A stretch of DNA of 64,000 bases from Clostridiales bacterium. Lineage in GTDB: Bacteria > Bacillota > Clostridia > Peptostreptococcales > Acidaminobacteraceae. The first letter of the stretch is position 1; every line of letters starts with the position of its first letter. Positions 27,385-36,859 of the stretch are shown here, piece by piece. The notes under the pieces are model-generated. The model worked only from the letters and a program-made list of their open reading frames with translations, had not been told where the DNA came from and searched no databases. Both the position numbers and the translations under genes were made by a program. The DNA lies in assembly GCA_016342415.1 (NCBI GenBank), contig JAEIOD010000001.1, forward strand, positions 248,001-312,000. Reading direction: 5' to 3'.

Positions 27385-28596
27385 TTACTTCATAGAGTCA
27401 ATTACTTGTATTGCTTTTTTCTGGAAGGTCTCTGCAGCTTCTAAAACATCGGTACCTTTCATATTGACTGAAACCAATAAGTTACCTGCCATAACAAACA
27501 TAACATCCATTTCTGGAATATTTGGCATCGGTACAGCCGCTTCCGCTGTTTCTTTCATTGCCATTATCATATCATCATTTTTAATTCTCTCATCGTCATA
27601 ACAGCTGGAAATTGCAGGGGCACTACCACTTACTTCAGCCATTTTAATACCCAATTCCGGATCTGTGATGGCTTCTAAAACTTTCTGAATTTCATCATGT
27701 TTGTGATCAACTGCTACTTTTAAAACATGTAGGCCTTGAACACCTGAATACGGTGTTAACGGTATATTGGTCTTATCTACTATTGGCATGGATGCGAAGC
27801 CAAGATCAATACCCGCTTCTCTAGCTGAAGGCACCAACCACGGTCCATTGATTGTTGAATGAGCCAGTTCTTCTAAGAACAGAGTATTCACTGTAGAATA
27901 TTCACTTTCTCCAGGCATAAATTCCAAAAACTTCTTATGATATTCAAGCGCTTCTATAATCTCTTCTGAATTTAATAGTGGTGTACCTTCGTTATCAATC
28001 AGACGACCATTGAAGGCATGTATCCAAGGCACACTGTAATAAACGTTACTATGTTGCTCAACGAAACCATACTCACCACTTTTGCTGGTCTCTTTCATAT
28101 ATTGATAGAGTTTTTCTGTTGTTTTAGGTACCTCATCTTCAGATAGAAGATTTTTATTGTACATGAATAAAAGTGTTTCATAATATATTGGTAATTGATA
28201 AATTTCTTCTTTATAGGTTGCCGCGTCTAAAGTCATGCCAATGTAACTCCCAAGCATTTCCTCAGATACAAAACTCGTAATCGGTTCTAAAATTCCCATT
28301 TCAGCGTAAACACCAATTTTATCATGCGCAAAAAAGTACATGTCCGGTGCTGAAGATGGATCATTTCCAACTATCTTTAAAGCACCAGTCAATCCTTCTT
28401 TCTTTTCAAGTACCACATTTATTTCAGGAGCCAAGCCCGCTAACGCTTCACTTAAAACGTTAGCAACAGCTTCTTCCTTATCATGCCAGATTGTAATGGT
28501 TACAGGTCCAGAACTATCATCTCCATTGGAACCACAGCCACTGAACATACTTATAGATATTGCAACTACCATTAACAATGAGATAAATCTTTTCAT
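27385..28596 (-). CDS. Maltodextrin-binding lipoprotein of the ABC transporter
   Basis: 403 residues with lipoprotein signal ending MFSGC. The mature part has the family 1 sugar-binding fold: VTITIWHDKEEAVANVLSE at the N-terminus, later GFVEQHSNVYYSVPWIHAFNG and GPWLVPSAREAGIDLGFASMP, close to MalE. It captures malto-oligosaccharides made by the secreted pullulanase and the starch-binding complex. RBS AGGAGG just upstream; the gene follows the starch-binding protein gene by 18 bp. Confidence 0.92.
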   Translation of the reverse strand: MKRFISLLMVVAISISMFSGCGSNGDDSSGPVTITIWHDKEEAVANVLSEALAGLAPEINVVLEKKEGLTGALKIVGNDPSSAPDMYFFAHDKIGVYAEMGILEPITSFVSEEMLGSYIGMTLDAATYKEEIYQLPIYYETLLFMYNKNLLSEDEVPKTTEKLYQYMKETSKSGEYGFVEQHSNVYYSVPWIHAFNGRLIDNEGTPLLNSEEIIEALEYHKKFLEFMPGESEYSTVNTLFLEELAHSTINGPWLVPSAREAGIDLGFASMPIVDKTNIPLTPYSGVQGLHVLKVAVDHKHDEIQKVLEAITDPELGIKMAEVSGSAPAISSCYDDERIKNDDMIMAMKETAEAAVPMPNIPEMDVMFVMAGNLLVSVNMKGTDVLEAAETFQKKAIQVIDSMK

Positions 28597-28614
28597 ATAG
28601 ACCTCCTACAATCT

Positions 28615-29790
28615 TTACTTATCACTTTTTTTCTTGTTTTGTATATAAAATCCACTACCCAATAATGCCACTACCAATACACCAATAAAGATATATACTG
28701 CAGTATTTGATTTCTCTTCCTTCGTTTCTTCAAGATTTGTTTCTTTATCATTCGTGGATTCAATTTCAGTGCTGTCATTTTCTTTTGAACCAACTTCAGG
28801 TGCTTCATAGAATACTTCATATGTTTCTGAATCAGTAACAATAACCCATACGTCCTTGGCTTCAATAGAAATATCACTGGTTTGAACAGCACCAACATTA
28901 CCGTTAAGAATAATAGAGTTAACCCATTTAGGTACTGAAAATGCATACCATTCGCCATCAAGCTCAAGTTCTTGTCCCGGCCAGTTTGGAAATACATTGG
29001 TCCCATCTGGTGCTGACCATGCCCATAGTGAAGGTAAAATCCAATCAGACGGTGTTTTTGCATGAATGGTTATCATCTCGTCTGCAGGTGTTTCAATAAC
29101 AGGTTTTTCATAGCTCACTGAGATATCTTCAGATCCTTCAATTACCAACCATACATCTTTGGCTTCAATAGAAACATCTGTTGTTTGAACCTCACCTAGA
29201 TTACCGTTAACAATAACCGAGTTCACCCATGCAGGTACCTTGAACGAATACCAACCATCAGCACTTTGTTCTAATTCCTGTCCTGGCCAATTTGCAAAAG
29301 CATTTGTACCATCTGGTGCTGACCAAGCCCATAAATGAGGCATAGCCCACTCATCTGGAACATAAGCATTAACTGTTATCATCTCAACACCTTCTGGTAA
29401 TGCACCTTCAGTCATTTGATCATGAGAGACATCAGCTTCTTCAGGTCCTGTTACGACAACCCATATATCTTTTGATTCTGTTTTTAATTCCGTAGTCTGT
29501 ACTGTACCCTCATTGGCATTTACAATAACCGAAGAAACCCAACTCGGTACATATTGATAATACCAACCTTCATTCGTGGTATCTTTAATCAACTTTTCAC
29601 CTGGCCATGCATCATACGCATTGGTACCATCTTCTGACCATGCCCATAAACTTGGTTCGTTCCACTCCTCTGGTACTTCGATGTAAATTATGATATTTTC
29701 CTCTGCTGCCATGGCAATGTTAAGCGTCAATGTCATTATAAAAATGATTGCCAAAGTTAAAGTCGTAATTTTCTTAATGCTTTTTTTCAT
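28615..29790 (-). CDS. Membrane-anchored starch-binding protein with three CBM26-like repeats
   Basis: 391 residues: signal peptide (1-29), three tandem repeats at about 33-123, 138-227 and 239-328, an acidic linker (340-362) and a C-terminal membrane helix (363-384) followed by KKKSDK. Each repeat has the pattern PSLWAWS..GTNAF..WPGQEL....WY.F.VP.WVNSVIVNGN.G.VQT.D, which matches starch-binding module 26; Trp residues for sugar stacking are conserved in all three. There is no catalytic domain. It probably holds starch or maltodextrin at the cell surface for the ABC importer encoded next. First gene of the operon. Confidence 0.88.
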   Translation of the reverse strand: MKKSIKKITTLTLAIIFIMTLTLNIAMAAEENIIIYIEVPEEWNEPSLWAWSEDGTNAYDAWPGEKLIKDTTNEGWYYQYVPSWVSSVIVNANEGTVQTTELKTESKDIWVVVTGPEEADVSHDQMTEGALPEGVEMITVNAYVPDEWAMPHLWAWSAPDGTNAFANWPGQELEQSADGWYSFKVPAWVNSVIVNGNLGEVQTTDVSIEAKDVWLVIEGSEDISVSYEKPVIETPADEMITIHAKTPSDWILPSLWAWSAPDGTNVFPNWPGQELELDGEWYAFSVPKWVNSIILNGNVGAVQTSDISIEAKDVWVIVTDSETYEVFYEAPEVGSKENDSTEIESTNDKETNLEETKEEKSNTAVYIFIGVLVVALLGSGFYIQNKKKSDK

Positions 29791-29840
29791 TTCTTTCCCC
29801 TCTCAATTATATCATTTAATCCCTAGGTGATTTTAAAAAA

Positions 29841-29869
29841 ATTATATCATCAGAATTTAAGCAAGTCAA
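29841..29869 (-). promoter_or_regulatory. Sigma-A promoter of the maltodextrin operon
   Basis: -35 TTGACT (29864-29869), 17 bp, -10 TATAAT (29841-29846), near consensus. The predicted start is near 29834, about 45 bp upstream of the first gene. Confidence 0.8.
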
Positions 29870-29879
29870 GATTTTTTTA

Positions 29880-29892
29880 GGTAACCGTTACC
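29880..29892. promoter_or_regulatory. LacI-type operator, promoter-proximal copy
   Basis: GGTAACCGTTACC, a perfect dyad around central CG, inside the 19-bp sequence TTTAGGTAACCGTTACCCT that recurs 67 bp away. It lies just upstream of the -35 box, centred near -52. Confidence 0.75.
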
Positions 29893-29946
29893 CTCTGAAA
29901 AAACCTTTGAAATCAATCAATTGATTTGCTTATAACTACAACTTTA

Positions 29947-29959
29947 GGTAACCGTTACC
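29947..29959. promoter_or_regulatory. LacI-type operator, distal copy
   Basis: Second copy of GGTAACCGTTACC within the same 19-bp direct repeat, centred near -119 of the maltodextrin promoter and about 190 bp before the divergent HD-GYP gene, so it could serve either side. Confidence 0.75.
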
Positions 29960-30145
29960 CTAATATGAATTCTTGTTATTTAGTATGATTTTACGCTACT
30001 GTCATAACTCAAACCATAGTTTCGTAAATGGATATAACACACAATCATTATGTGTATGATCATCTCTTCTTGTTTAATCTTTAGATTTTTGGATAAATAT
30101 ACTGTAGAGAAACTGACACGACTTTCTGACAAAGGAAGGTGAGAT

Positions 30146-31603
30146 ATGAATAAAAATATTATCACACATATAAAGGATAATGAAATAGTAGATACCCTTA
30201 AGACTATTTTTAAAGAACTTCAATTGATTGAATTGAAGATTTTTGAATACGAAGAGTTCTTCCATGCGCTGATGCATGTAGATCCTAAAATGTTCATCGT
30301 TGAAATCAACGATGTAAAAAATCCATACTTAAAAATCATAAAAATTATGAAAAAATCAGTATTAACTAGAGATGTGCCTATAATAGTTATTACAAAATCA
30401 AAGTCTAAAGAATTATTCGACCAGTTATGTCATCTTGATATACAAGCAATTATTTACCCACCACTTTATATTTCTATTATGAAACTTACTATAGAAAGCG
30501 TTTTAAAGTCTGAAAAAGACCGCGAGATGTTATTGAGCACTCAGGATATTCAAACTGTACAAACAGTGATGATTTCCAGTCTGGCTACATTGGCTGAGTA
30601 CAGAGATCCAGAAACTGGTGAACATATTAAAAGAACTCAAAATTATGTAAAAGCACTTGCGACCACTTTAAGAAAGGATGGTCTTTTTGTAGATGAGTTG
30701 ACAGATGAAAATATAGAACTGATTTACATGTCTGTACCACTACACGATATTGGAAAGGTCGCCATTAAAGACAATATTCTTTTAAAACCTGGCAGATTGT
30801 CAGGTAGCGAATTTGAGACTATGAAAACCCACACTACTCTTGGTTACGAAACTCTAATCAACGTTGGAAGTAAACTCAAGAGCAGTGCTTTTTTGGAGTA
30901 TGCTGCAGATGTTGCTTATACACATCACGAAAAGTATGACGGTACGGGATACCCCATGGGTTTAAAAGGTGATGAAATCCCTTTGATAGGCAGATTGATG
31001 GCTGTTGCAGATGTTTATGATGCTTTGGTCAGTAAACGTGTTTATAAAGAATCTATGACCCATTCAGATGCTATAGATATCATTCGCTCTGGGGATGGTA
31101 CACATTTTGATCCACGAATTGTAGCATGTACTTTAAAATTAGAGGCAACATTTCAAAATATATCACAAACATACATTGATGCAGATCACTTATATAAATC
31201 AAACTCTCAATTGGCGACTTTACTCGAGAACAATTTATTAAAAAAAATTCTAGTTGTTGAAGACAGTCGTATAGTCAGAACAATTACCAAAAATCAACTG
31301 GTTGCTTTAGGTTTTGAAGTTGATGAAGCTGAAGATGGTGTGGTCGGACTGCAGAAAGTTCAAAGCAATAAGTATGATCTGATTCTATTGGACTTGGAAA
31401 TGCCAAGGATGAATGGATATGAAATGGCCACTGAAGTAAAAAAAATGAGCCAGCATCCCATAATGATTGCTATCACAGCTGCTGATTTTAACATTACTTT
31501 AACTGAACTCAAAACCTTTGGCATCATGGGACTGATATTAAAACCACTGGATTTTAATCGCATTGCAACAAATTATGCTGAAATCCTAAGAGCCAAAGAA
31601 TAG
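30146..31603 (+). CDS. HD-GYP phosphodiesterase with N-terminal pseudo-receiver and C-terminal receiver
   Basis: 485 residues. The first 120 residues look like a receiver fold lacking the usual acidic pocket (pseudo-receiver). The middle (about 145-330) is an HD-GYP domain with HDIGKVAIKDNILLKPG and HHEKYDGTGYP, expected to hydrolyse cyclic di-GMP. The C-terminus (about 368-480) is a full receiver: ILVVEDS, phospho-accepting Asp in LILLDLEMP, Thr in AITAAD and Lys in LKPLD. A C-terminal receiver is the reverse of the common order. RBS AAGGAAGGTG. Divergent from the maltodextrin operon; no kinase gene adjoins. Confidence 0.9.
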   Translation: MNKNIITHIKDNEIVDTLKTIFKELQLIELKIFEYEEFFHALMHVDPKMFIVEINDVKNPYLKIIKIMKKSVLTRDVPIIVITKSKSKELFDQLCHLDIQAIIYPPLYISIMKLTIESVLKSEKDREMLLSTQDIQTVQTVMISSLATLAEYRDPETGEHIKRTQNYVKALATTLRKDGLFVDELTDENIELIYMSVPLHDIGKVAIKDNILLKPGRLSGSEFETMKTHTTLGYETLINVGSKLKSSAFLEYAADVAYTHHEKYDGTGYPMGLKGDEIPLIGRLMAVADVYDALVSKRVYKESMTHSDAIDIIRSGDGTHFDPRIVACTLKLEATFQNISQTYIDADHLYKSNSQLATLLENNLLKKILVVEDSRIVRTITKNQLVALGFEVDEAEDGVVGLQKVQSNKYDLILLDLEMPRMNGYEMATEVKKMSQHPIMIAITAADFNITLTELKTFGIMGLILKPLDFNRIATNYAEILRAKE

Positions 31604-31611
31604 AAATAACG

Positions 31612-31652
31612 AAAAGCCATGATACAGTTTCCTGTAACATGGCTTTTATTCT
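31612..31652 (+). terminator. Terminator after the HD-GYP gene
   Basis: AAAAGCCATGATACAG and CTGTAACATGGCTTTT form a long stem followed by ATTCT; may work in both directions. Confidence 0.8.
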
Positions 31653-31707
31653 ATAAAATAGCTTCACTTAATTCATAAGTTGATTTTGAAGTCATTATCA
31701 AATTAAA

Positions 31708-32229
31708 CTATTCATAATGAACTGCATCTCTACTAAATCTTTCTACCAAAGTAAATTTGACTCTCTTTGATTTCAAAACATAAATAATAATCAAAACAGA
31801 GGTGATTAAAGATCCGATTGCTGATGGTGTAAAGCCGATTATATTTAAAATAAAAAATAAAATATATTGAATTATCAATAAAATCCTACCTATTTTCAGT
31901 TTTCTTAAAATTGCAATGTATGCAAGCGTTTGTGAAACTAATAAACCACCCACAATTAAGATACCCAAAACTGTATAATACTTAAAATTAGTAATAAATA
32001 TGATACTGTTACTAAATATGCCTATCGTAATTGCGATCATTAAAAACAGTAAAAATCCACCTAATTTAACTTTACCTCTTTTATTCAATTTAAGATATTT
32101 ATCAAAAAAATCAACTTCATCATCAGTTGGTTCGAACGACTCAATATGTTCATTTAAATATGTTACAATTTCATCGCTTTTCCAGATGTCTTTTAATCCA
32201 TCCTCTTTAACTTCTAACCCGTTTTCCAT
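31708..32229 (-). CDS. Small integral membrane protein of unknown function
   Basis: 173 residues. An acidic soluble N-terminus of about 55 residues (DIWKSDEIVTYLNEHIESFE) is followed by four hydrophobic segments (LGGFLLFLMIAITIGIF, TVLGILIVGGLLV, ILLIIQYILFFILNIIGF, SLITSVLIIIYVL). Not recognised. Its start overlaps the 3' end of the TPR-peptidase gene by 16 bp and has a good GGAGG, so the two are translationally linked and probably act together at the membrane. Confidence 0.6.
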   Translation of the reverse strand: MENGLEVKEDGLKDIWKSDEIVTYLNEHIESFEPTDDEVDFFDKYLKLNKRGKVKLGGFLLFLMIAITIGIFSNSIIFITNFKYYTVLGILIVGGLLVSQTLAYIAILRKLKIGRILLIIQYILFFILNIIGFTPSAIGSLITSVLIIIYVLKSKRVKFTLVERFSRDAVHYE

Positions 32230-34343
32230 TTTGCCTCCAATTCTTCAACCAATTCCTTAAGGTAATCATTTATATTTGATGCTTTTACTTTTATATCAGG
32301 TATAATTCCTACACCATCGATATTGGTTTGACGCACATTCCAGTAGTGATTCACAATATAATACAATCTATTATTGATTGAATCATCATATACATGTTGT
32401 CCAACACCTTTACCAAAAGTCTGTTCTCCAATAATCGTAACATCTTCCAGATAGGTTTTCAATCCAAGTGTGATCAGTTCTGCTACTGAGGCTGTATATT
32501 CGTCTACAACGACATATATATGTTTAAATTGTGTCATAGATGCATCAGAGTAATAAGAGTCCGTATAGCCGTCTTTATAGATGATCTGACTGGTTACAAC
32601 TTCAGGCAACAACACATCAAGTATGTTATTTGCACTTTTTGTATTGCCTCCACCATTTTGTCTAAGATCTAATAAAAGAACTTTATTTTCAGAGTCTTCA
32701 ATATCATCAATCGCTTCAATGAACAAATTGTCTGTTGTTTGATCAAAAAATGGTATATTGAGATAAACAACATGTTCAGTCACATCAACTTTTGCCAGTG
32801 TTTCTAGAGTTGTAGTTTGATAATCATAATCCTCACCATAGATCATGTAAGTAAAAGGATCATCTGATTGTTTTATATTTTCTAGTAAAACACGGATTTC
32901 CTCATCATTAAGTGTATCAATTGATACATCTCCTTCTACTTGTTCATAATCATATAAATAGTATTCCTCAAACAGTTTAACCAAGACATCATCTGAATGT
33001 TCATCTTTGTAACCAATCATCTCTTTGATATACATTGCGTCATAATTATTAGGATCATAGTCCAAATATGTATCAATATTTTCTAAAGCCAGTTCAAGTT
33101 CATCCAAGTAAAAGTACGACTCCGCCAATTCATAATACATATCATAAGCTTCTAAATCCAAAGCAAGAATACGTTTGTAGAATTGAATGGTCATTTCATA
33201 ATCGGACTTATGATAATACGAATATGCCACGTATCTTAATATATCAATATCATCACCATACTTTTCAAGTTCATTCAAACCAAACTCAATCGCTTTTGAA
33301 TATCTTTTCGCCTTGAAATAATTTGTAACCACATTGATTGAGGGTTGCATTTCATCCGTTTGCTCCGATGCTTTTAAGAAGTATGGAATTGCTTCTAAAT
33401 AATAACCTTGATCATCGTAAATCAATCCTTTGGTATTATTGCATTTATAATTATCCGGTTCTATAGTTTCCAAAGTATCAGCATAGTTTAAAGCAAGTTC
33501 ATATTGAAAACTGTTCTTTAAAGCATGTGTTAATAAAAAGTAGGTATCAAAATCATCATAACGTTTTATGATACTCAGTAAATACTCTGCACATTTATCA
33601 TATTTTCCAGCATTATAGTAATACCATGCCGTGTTTAAATGTACACCCTCTTCAAATGAAAATTTCCTATCAATTTCTTTGTAATACTCAAGCACTTCTG
33701 ATTCATTTTTGACAACTTCAAGGATTTTTCCTTTATAGTCATATATATCATAGTCATAAGGATATATTTTAATGGCTTTATTGGCATATAATAAAGCATC
33801 ATCATAATCATCATTCATCATTAAAGCATCCACTACACTTAAGTAAGCATCATAATCTTTGTTGAGTTCAATTGCTGACTTTAAAGCATCTATAGAAAGG
33901 TCGTATTCACCCAATTCATAGTATACTTGCCCAAGACCATAATACGAATAAAACTCTTCATCGTTGAGTTCTAGCGAGAGTTCATAATACTCTATTGCGT
34001 CATCGTAATCATCCAAACCCAATGAAGCATTACCTGCATTAACATACTCAACGGACTCTTTTTTTCCAATGGCTATAGCTTCTAGGATATATTTTTTGCT
34101 CAACTCATATTCACCAAGTTGGTTATAAGCCATACTGATATTATTCAGTACAACATCATCTCCATCAGCATATTCTTTCGCTTCAAGAAATACTTCAAGA
34201 GCACCTTCAACATCATCATTACTTAACAATTGATTGCCTTCATCCATTTTGGCAAAGTATAACTGTGAACTTTCCTTAGTCAAAGAGACATCACACCCTA
34301 CTAAAACCAATACAAGGCATATTAACATCACTATTTTTTTCAT
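32214..34343 (-). CDS. TPR-repeat lipoprotein with C-terminal S41 (tail-specific) protease domain
   Basis: 709 residues. A lipoprotein signal (LICLVLVLVGC) precedes about 12 TPR-like helical repeats (DYDDAIEYYELSLELNDEEF type), then a C-terminal S41 domain with LLDLRQNGGGNTKSANN, the nucleophile Ser in DEYTASVAELITLGL and the base Lys in EQTFGKGVGQ. No PDZ domain is visible, unlike usual CtpA proteases; the TPR region may take over substrate selection. The start is placed at MKKIVML; an ATG 9 codons upstream lacks a proper signal sequence. Located outside the membrane. Overlaps the next membrane-protein gene. Confidence 0.82.
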   Translation of the reverse strand: MKKIVMLICLVLVLVGCDVSLTKESSQLYFAKMDEGNQLLSNDDVEGALEVFLEAKEYADGDDVVLNNISMAYNQLGEYELSKKYILEAIAIGKKESVEYVNAGNASLGLDDYDDAIEYYELSLELNDEEFYSYYGLGQVYYELGEYDLSIDALKSAIELNKDYDAYLSVVDALMMNDDYDDALLYANKAIKIYPYDYDIYDYKGKILEVVKNESEVLEYYKEIDRKFSFEEGVHLNTAWYYYNAGKYDKCAEYLLSIIKRYDDFDTYFLLTHALKNSFQYELALNYADTLETIEPDNYKCNNTKGLIYDDQGYYLEAIPYFLKASEQTDEMQPSINVVTNYFKAKRYSKAIEFGLNELEKYGDDIDILRYVAYSYYHKSDYEMTIQFYKRILALDLEAYDMYYELAESYFYLDELELALENIDTYLDYDPNNYDAMYIKEMIGYKDEHSDDVLVKLFEEYYLYDYEQVEGDVSIDTLNDEEIRVLLENIKQSDDPFTYMIYGEDYDYQTTTLETLAKVDVTEHVVYLNIPFFDQTTDNLFIEAIDDIEDSENKVLLLDLRQNGGGNTKSANNILDVLLPEVVTSQIIYKDGYTDSYYSDASMTQFKHIYVVVDEYTASVAELITLGLKTYLEDVTIIGEQTFGKGVGQHVYDDSINNRLYYIVNHYWNVRQTNIDGVGIIPDIKVKASNINDYLKELVEELEAKWKTG

Positions 34344-34370
34344 AACACTCCTATCTAATCTACATATCAA

Positions 34371-34719
34371 GAATATTTGATTATTCCAAATTATTATTTA
34401 ATCTACTATCTTCCCATTTTATAACAAATTTAAGCCAGAAAATAGTCTTTCTGATGATTTCAGATTAAATTTATCAACTCATAAGCTTCCAGTACAAAGT
34501 AGATCACTCTTAGTTGTTCAGAAATTCTTTTTTCAAACGATTGATTTACATCTTACTCAAATGCAATGACGGGTATGTCTTCGTTTGACAATGCCTTATT
34601 GAAGGTATCTTATTTTTACGTTATAAAGCATCGTCCATGCTTTTCTTAAAGAAAGTTGAACAATCGAATTTTTCATTTGTTTTTCTTAAAGGAAAAACAA
34701 ATATTTTAAATCCTCCAAA
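34371..34719. other. Intergenic stretch with a possible decayed coding remnant (minus strand)
   Basis: No intact gene. On the minus strand from about 34598 to 34460 the conceptual reading KALSNEDIPVIAFE, stop, DVNQSFEKRISEQLRVIYFV looks protein-like and ends at a TGA. It may be the tail of a lost gene, but I cannot identify it. Confidence 0.25.
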
Positions 34720-34758
34720 TTAAAACAAACCTCCTATAAAACTAATCATAGGAGGTTG
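34720..34758 (-). terminator. Terminator after proS
   Basis: AACCTCCTAT and ATAGGAGGTT pair around a 10-base loop and are followed by TGTTTTAATTT on the minus strand. Confidence 0.75.
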
Positions 34759-34769
34759 ATACATCTATT

Positions 34770-36476
34770 CTATTTACTTATTTCAGTTTTAATAAGCTCT
34801 AATAAAGCATCCGTGTGAACGTTTTGAGTGTCTCCACCTTTTCTAAGTTTAAACTCAACCATAGATTCAGCGGCATCTCTACCAACATTAACTCTTAAAG
34901 GAATACCAATCAACTCAGCATCTTTAAACTTAACGCCTGCTCTTTCTTTTCTATCATCCAGTATAACACTGATACCGTTTGATTTAAGAGTTTGATAGAT
35001 TTCTTCACCGAGTGCTTGCTGATCTTCTTTTTTGCTGTTTACAACAGTTACAATAACATGGAAAGGTGCCACTGACATTGGCCAGATGATACCATTTTCA
35101 TCGTGATGTTGTTCGATAATTGCTGCTAATGTTCTAGTAACACCAATACCATGAGAACCCATAACAATTAACTGCTCTTTTCCATTTTCGTCTAAGAATG
35201 TTGCCTTTAGTGCTTTTGAGTATTTAGTACCCAATTGGAAGATGTTACCGACTTCATTACCACGTTCCATTTCTATAGTTTTACCACATTTAGGACATGG
35301 GTCTGTCACTTTTATCATGGCTAAGTCACCAACTACTTCACCCTCAAAATCAACACCGAAATTAACATTTTTGAAGTGATAGTCTGTTTCATTTGCTCCG
35401 ATGATGGCATTCACCATTTCTGGAACTCTTTTGTCTACAAGTATTCTTGTACCTTCTTTTAAGCCCTTTGGTCCAGCAAAACCAACAGCTGCACCGGTTA
35501 CTTCTTGAACAACTTCGGCTGCTGCTATTTCCAGACCGTGTTCTTGTACTTCCAGATGTTTTAATAATTTTAGTTCATTCAGTTCTCTATCACCCGGGAT
35601 TAAAACAGCGATTGTTTCCTCGCCAGCTGTATACAATAATGTTTTAATAAAATTATCTTTAGAAATATTGAAGAACGTTTCTAGTTCATCAATTGTTTTT
35701 GTATCTGGTGTATGAACTTTTTCTAGTGTCTGCTTTTCATTCGTTGATGTAACAGTATAGTTACAATCTGCTTTTTCATCCGTTGCTGCATAATCACAGG
35801 ATGTACAAAACACAATTTCAGTTTCTCCAACTTCACTTAAAGCGATAAACTCATGTGAGTCACTACCACCCATAGCGCCTGAATCACCTTCTACAACTTT
35901 ATAATCTAAGTTACAACTATCAAATACGTTCTCATATGCTTTCCACATATCAAAGTATGATGTTCTCATGCCTTCTTCATCTCTATCAAAAGTATAAGCA
36001 TCTTTCATCGTAAACTCACGACCTCTCATCAAACCAAATCTAGGACGTTTTTCGTCTCTAAACTTTGTTTGAATTTGATACAAACTAAGAGGTAATTGTT
36101 TATATGACTTTAATTCATGACGAATCAGATTTGTAAATACTTCTTCGTGTGTTGGTCCTAGACAGAATTCTCTATTGTGTCTATCGTGCAATCTAAACAT
36201 TTCAGGACCAAAATCTTCCCATCTTCCAGATTCTTTCCATAACTCTGATGGACATAACGCTGACATCAAACACTCTTGTGAATCTATAGCATCCATTTCT
36301 CTACGTACAATGGTTTCTATGTTCTTAAGTACTTTTACAGCCAATGGTAAATAGGTATAAACACCTGAAGCCAACTTTCTAATCATACCAGCTCTTAATA
36401 ATAACTGATGACTGATCAGTTCTGCTTCTGCAGGTACCTCTCTTAAAGTAGGTACATAATACTTTGACATTTTCAT
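34770..36476 (-). CDS. proS: Prolyl-tRNA synthetase
   Basis: Charges tRNA-Pro with proline. 568 residues, full length for the bacterial type with the editing insertion domain. Class II motifs are visible: motif 2 [24 protein letters not shown] in pieces ([13 protein letters not shown]), motif 3 [15 protein letters not shown], and the insertion domain of about 180 residues between motifs 2 and 3 (residues about 240-390). The C-terminal anticodon-binding domain ends the protein. RBS GAGGAGAG. Expression is controlled by the proline T-box leader at 36586-36830. Confidence 0.97.
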   Translation of the reverse strand: MKMSKYYVPTLREVPAEAELISHQLLLRAGMIRKLASGVYTYLPLAVKVLKNIETIVRREMDAIDSQECLMSALCPSELWKESGRWEDFGPEMFRLHDRHNREFCLGPTHEEVFTNLIRHELKSYKQLPLSLYQIQTKFRDEKRPRFGLMRGREFTMKDAYTFDRDEEGMRTSYFDMWKAYENVFDSCNLDYKVVEGDSGAMGGSDSHEFIALSEVGETEIVFCTSCDYAATDEKADCNYTVTSTNEKQTLEKVHTPDTKTIDELETFFNISKDNFIKTLLYTAGEETIAVLIPGDRELNELKLLKHLEVQEHGLEIAAAEVVQEVTGAAVGFAGPKGLKEGTRILVDKRVPEMVNAIIGANETDYHFKNVNFGVDFEGEVVGDLAMIKVTDPCPKCGKTIEMERGNEVGNIFQLGTKYSKALKATFLDENGKEQLIVMGSHGIGVTRTLAAIIEQHHDENGIIWPMSVAPFHVIVTVVNSKKEDQQALGEEIYQTLKSNGISVILDDRKERAGVKFKDAELIGIPLRVNVGRDAAESMVEFKLRKGGDTQNVHTDALLELIKTEISK

Positions 36477-36585
36477 AATAAACTCTCCTCAAATAAGAAT
36501 ATGTATAGCACATTCTATCACTTAACTCAATAGGATTTTCCTGATTTTCCATCATTTTCATGAATAGGTTTTTAAACAAAAATAT

Positions 36586-36830
36586 AAAAAAACTCCACCC
36601 CTGAAAAAGGGACGAAGTTACTCCGCGTTACCACCCTAAGTTACTCCTTAACATTTAAGAAGTCACTCGATATTATAACGGTATTACCGTTCAAGTATAC
36701 TTAATTTCCACTTGAAAGCTCATAGACTGGTTCAATATAAAGCGGAACAGACACTTTCACCAACCATGCCCTCTCTTAGATCATTTATACCTACTATTTC
36801 TAGTCATCACTAATATTCAATTATTGTATT
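36586..36830 (-). promoter_or_regulatory. Proline-specific T-box riboswitch leader of proS
   Basis: On the minus strand the leader has the T-box sequence AGGGTGGTAACGCGG (36623-36637), the Stem I motifs AGAGAGG and GGTTGGTGAAAG, and a specifier CCA (proline codon, 36728-36730) in the context TTGAA-CCA-GTCTATGAGC. A terminator (GTCCC/GGGGTGGAGT, then TTTTTTT, 36586-36618) ends it. Uncharged tRNA-Pro would stabilise the antiterminator and let proS be transcribed. Confidence 0.9.
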
Positions 36831-36859
36831 ATCGTAATGCATTTTTGCATACTAGTCAA
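36831..36859 (-). promoter_or_regulatory. Sigma-A promoter of the proS T-box transcript
   Basis: -35 TTGACT (36854-36859), 17 bp, -10 TACGAT (36831-36836), placed just before the Stem I sequences. Confidence 0.65.
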
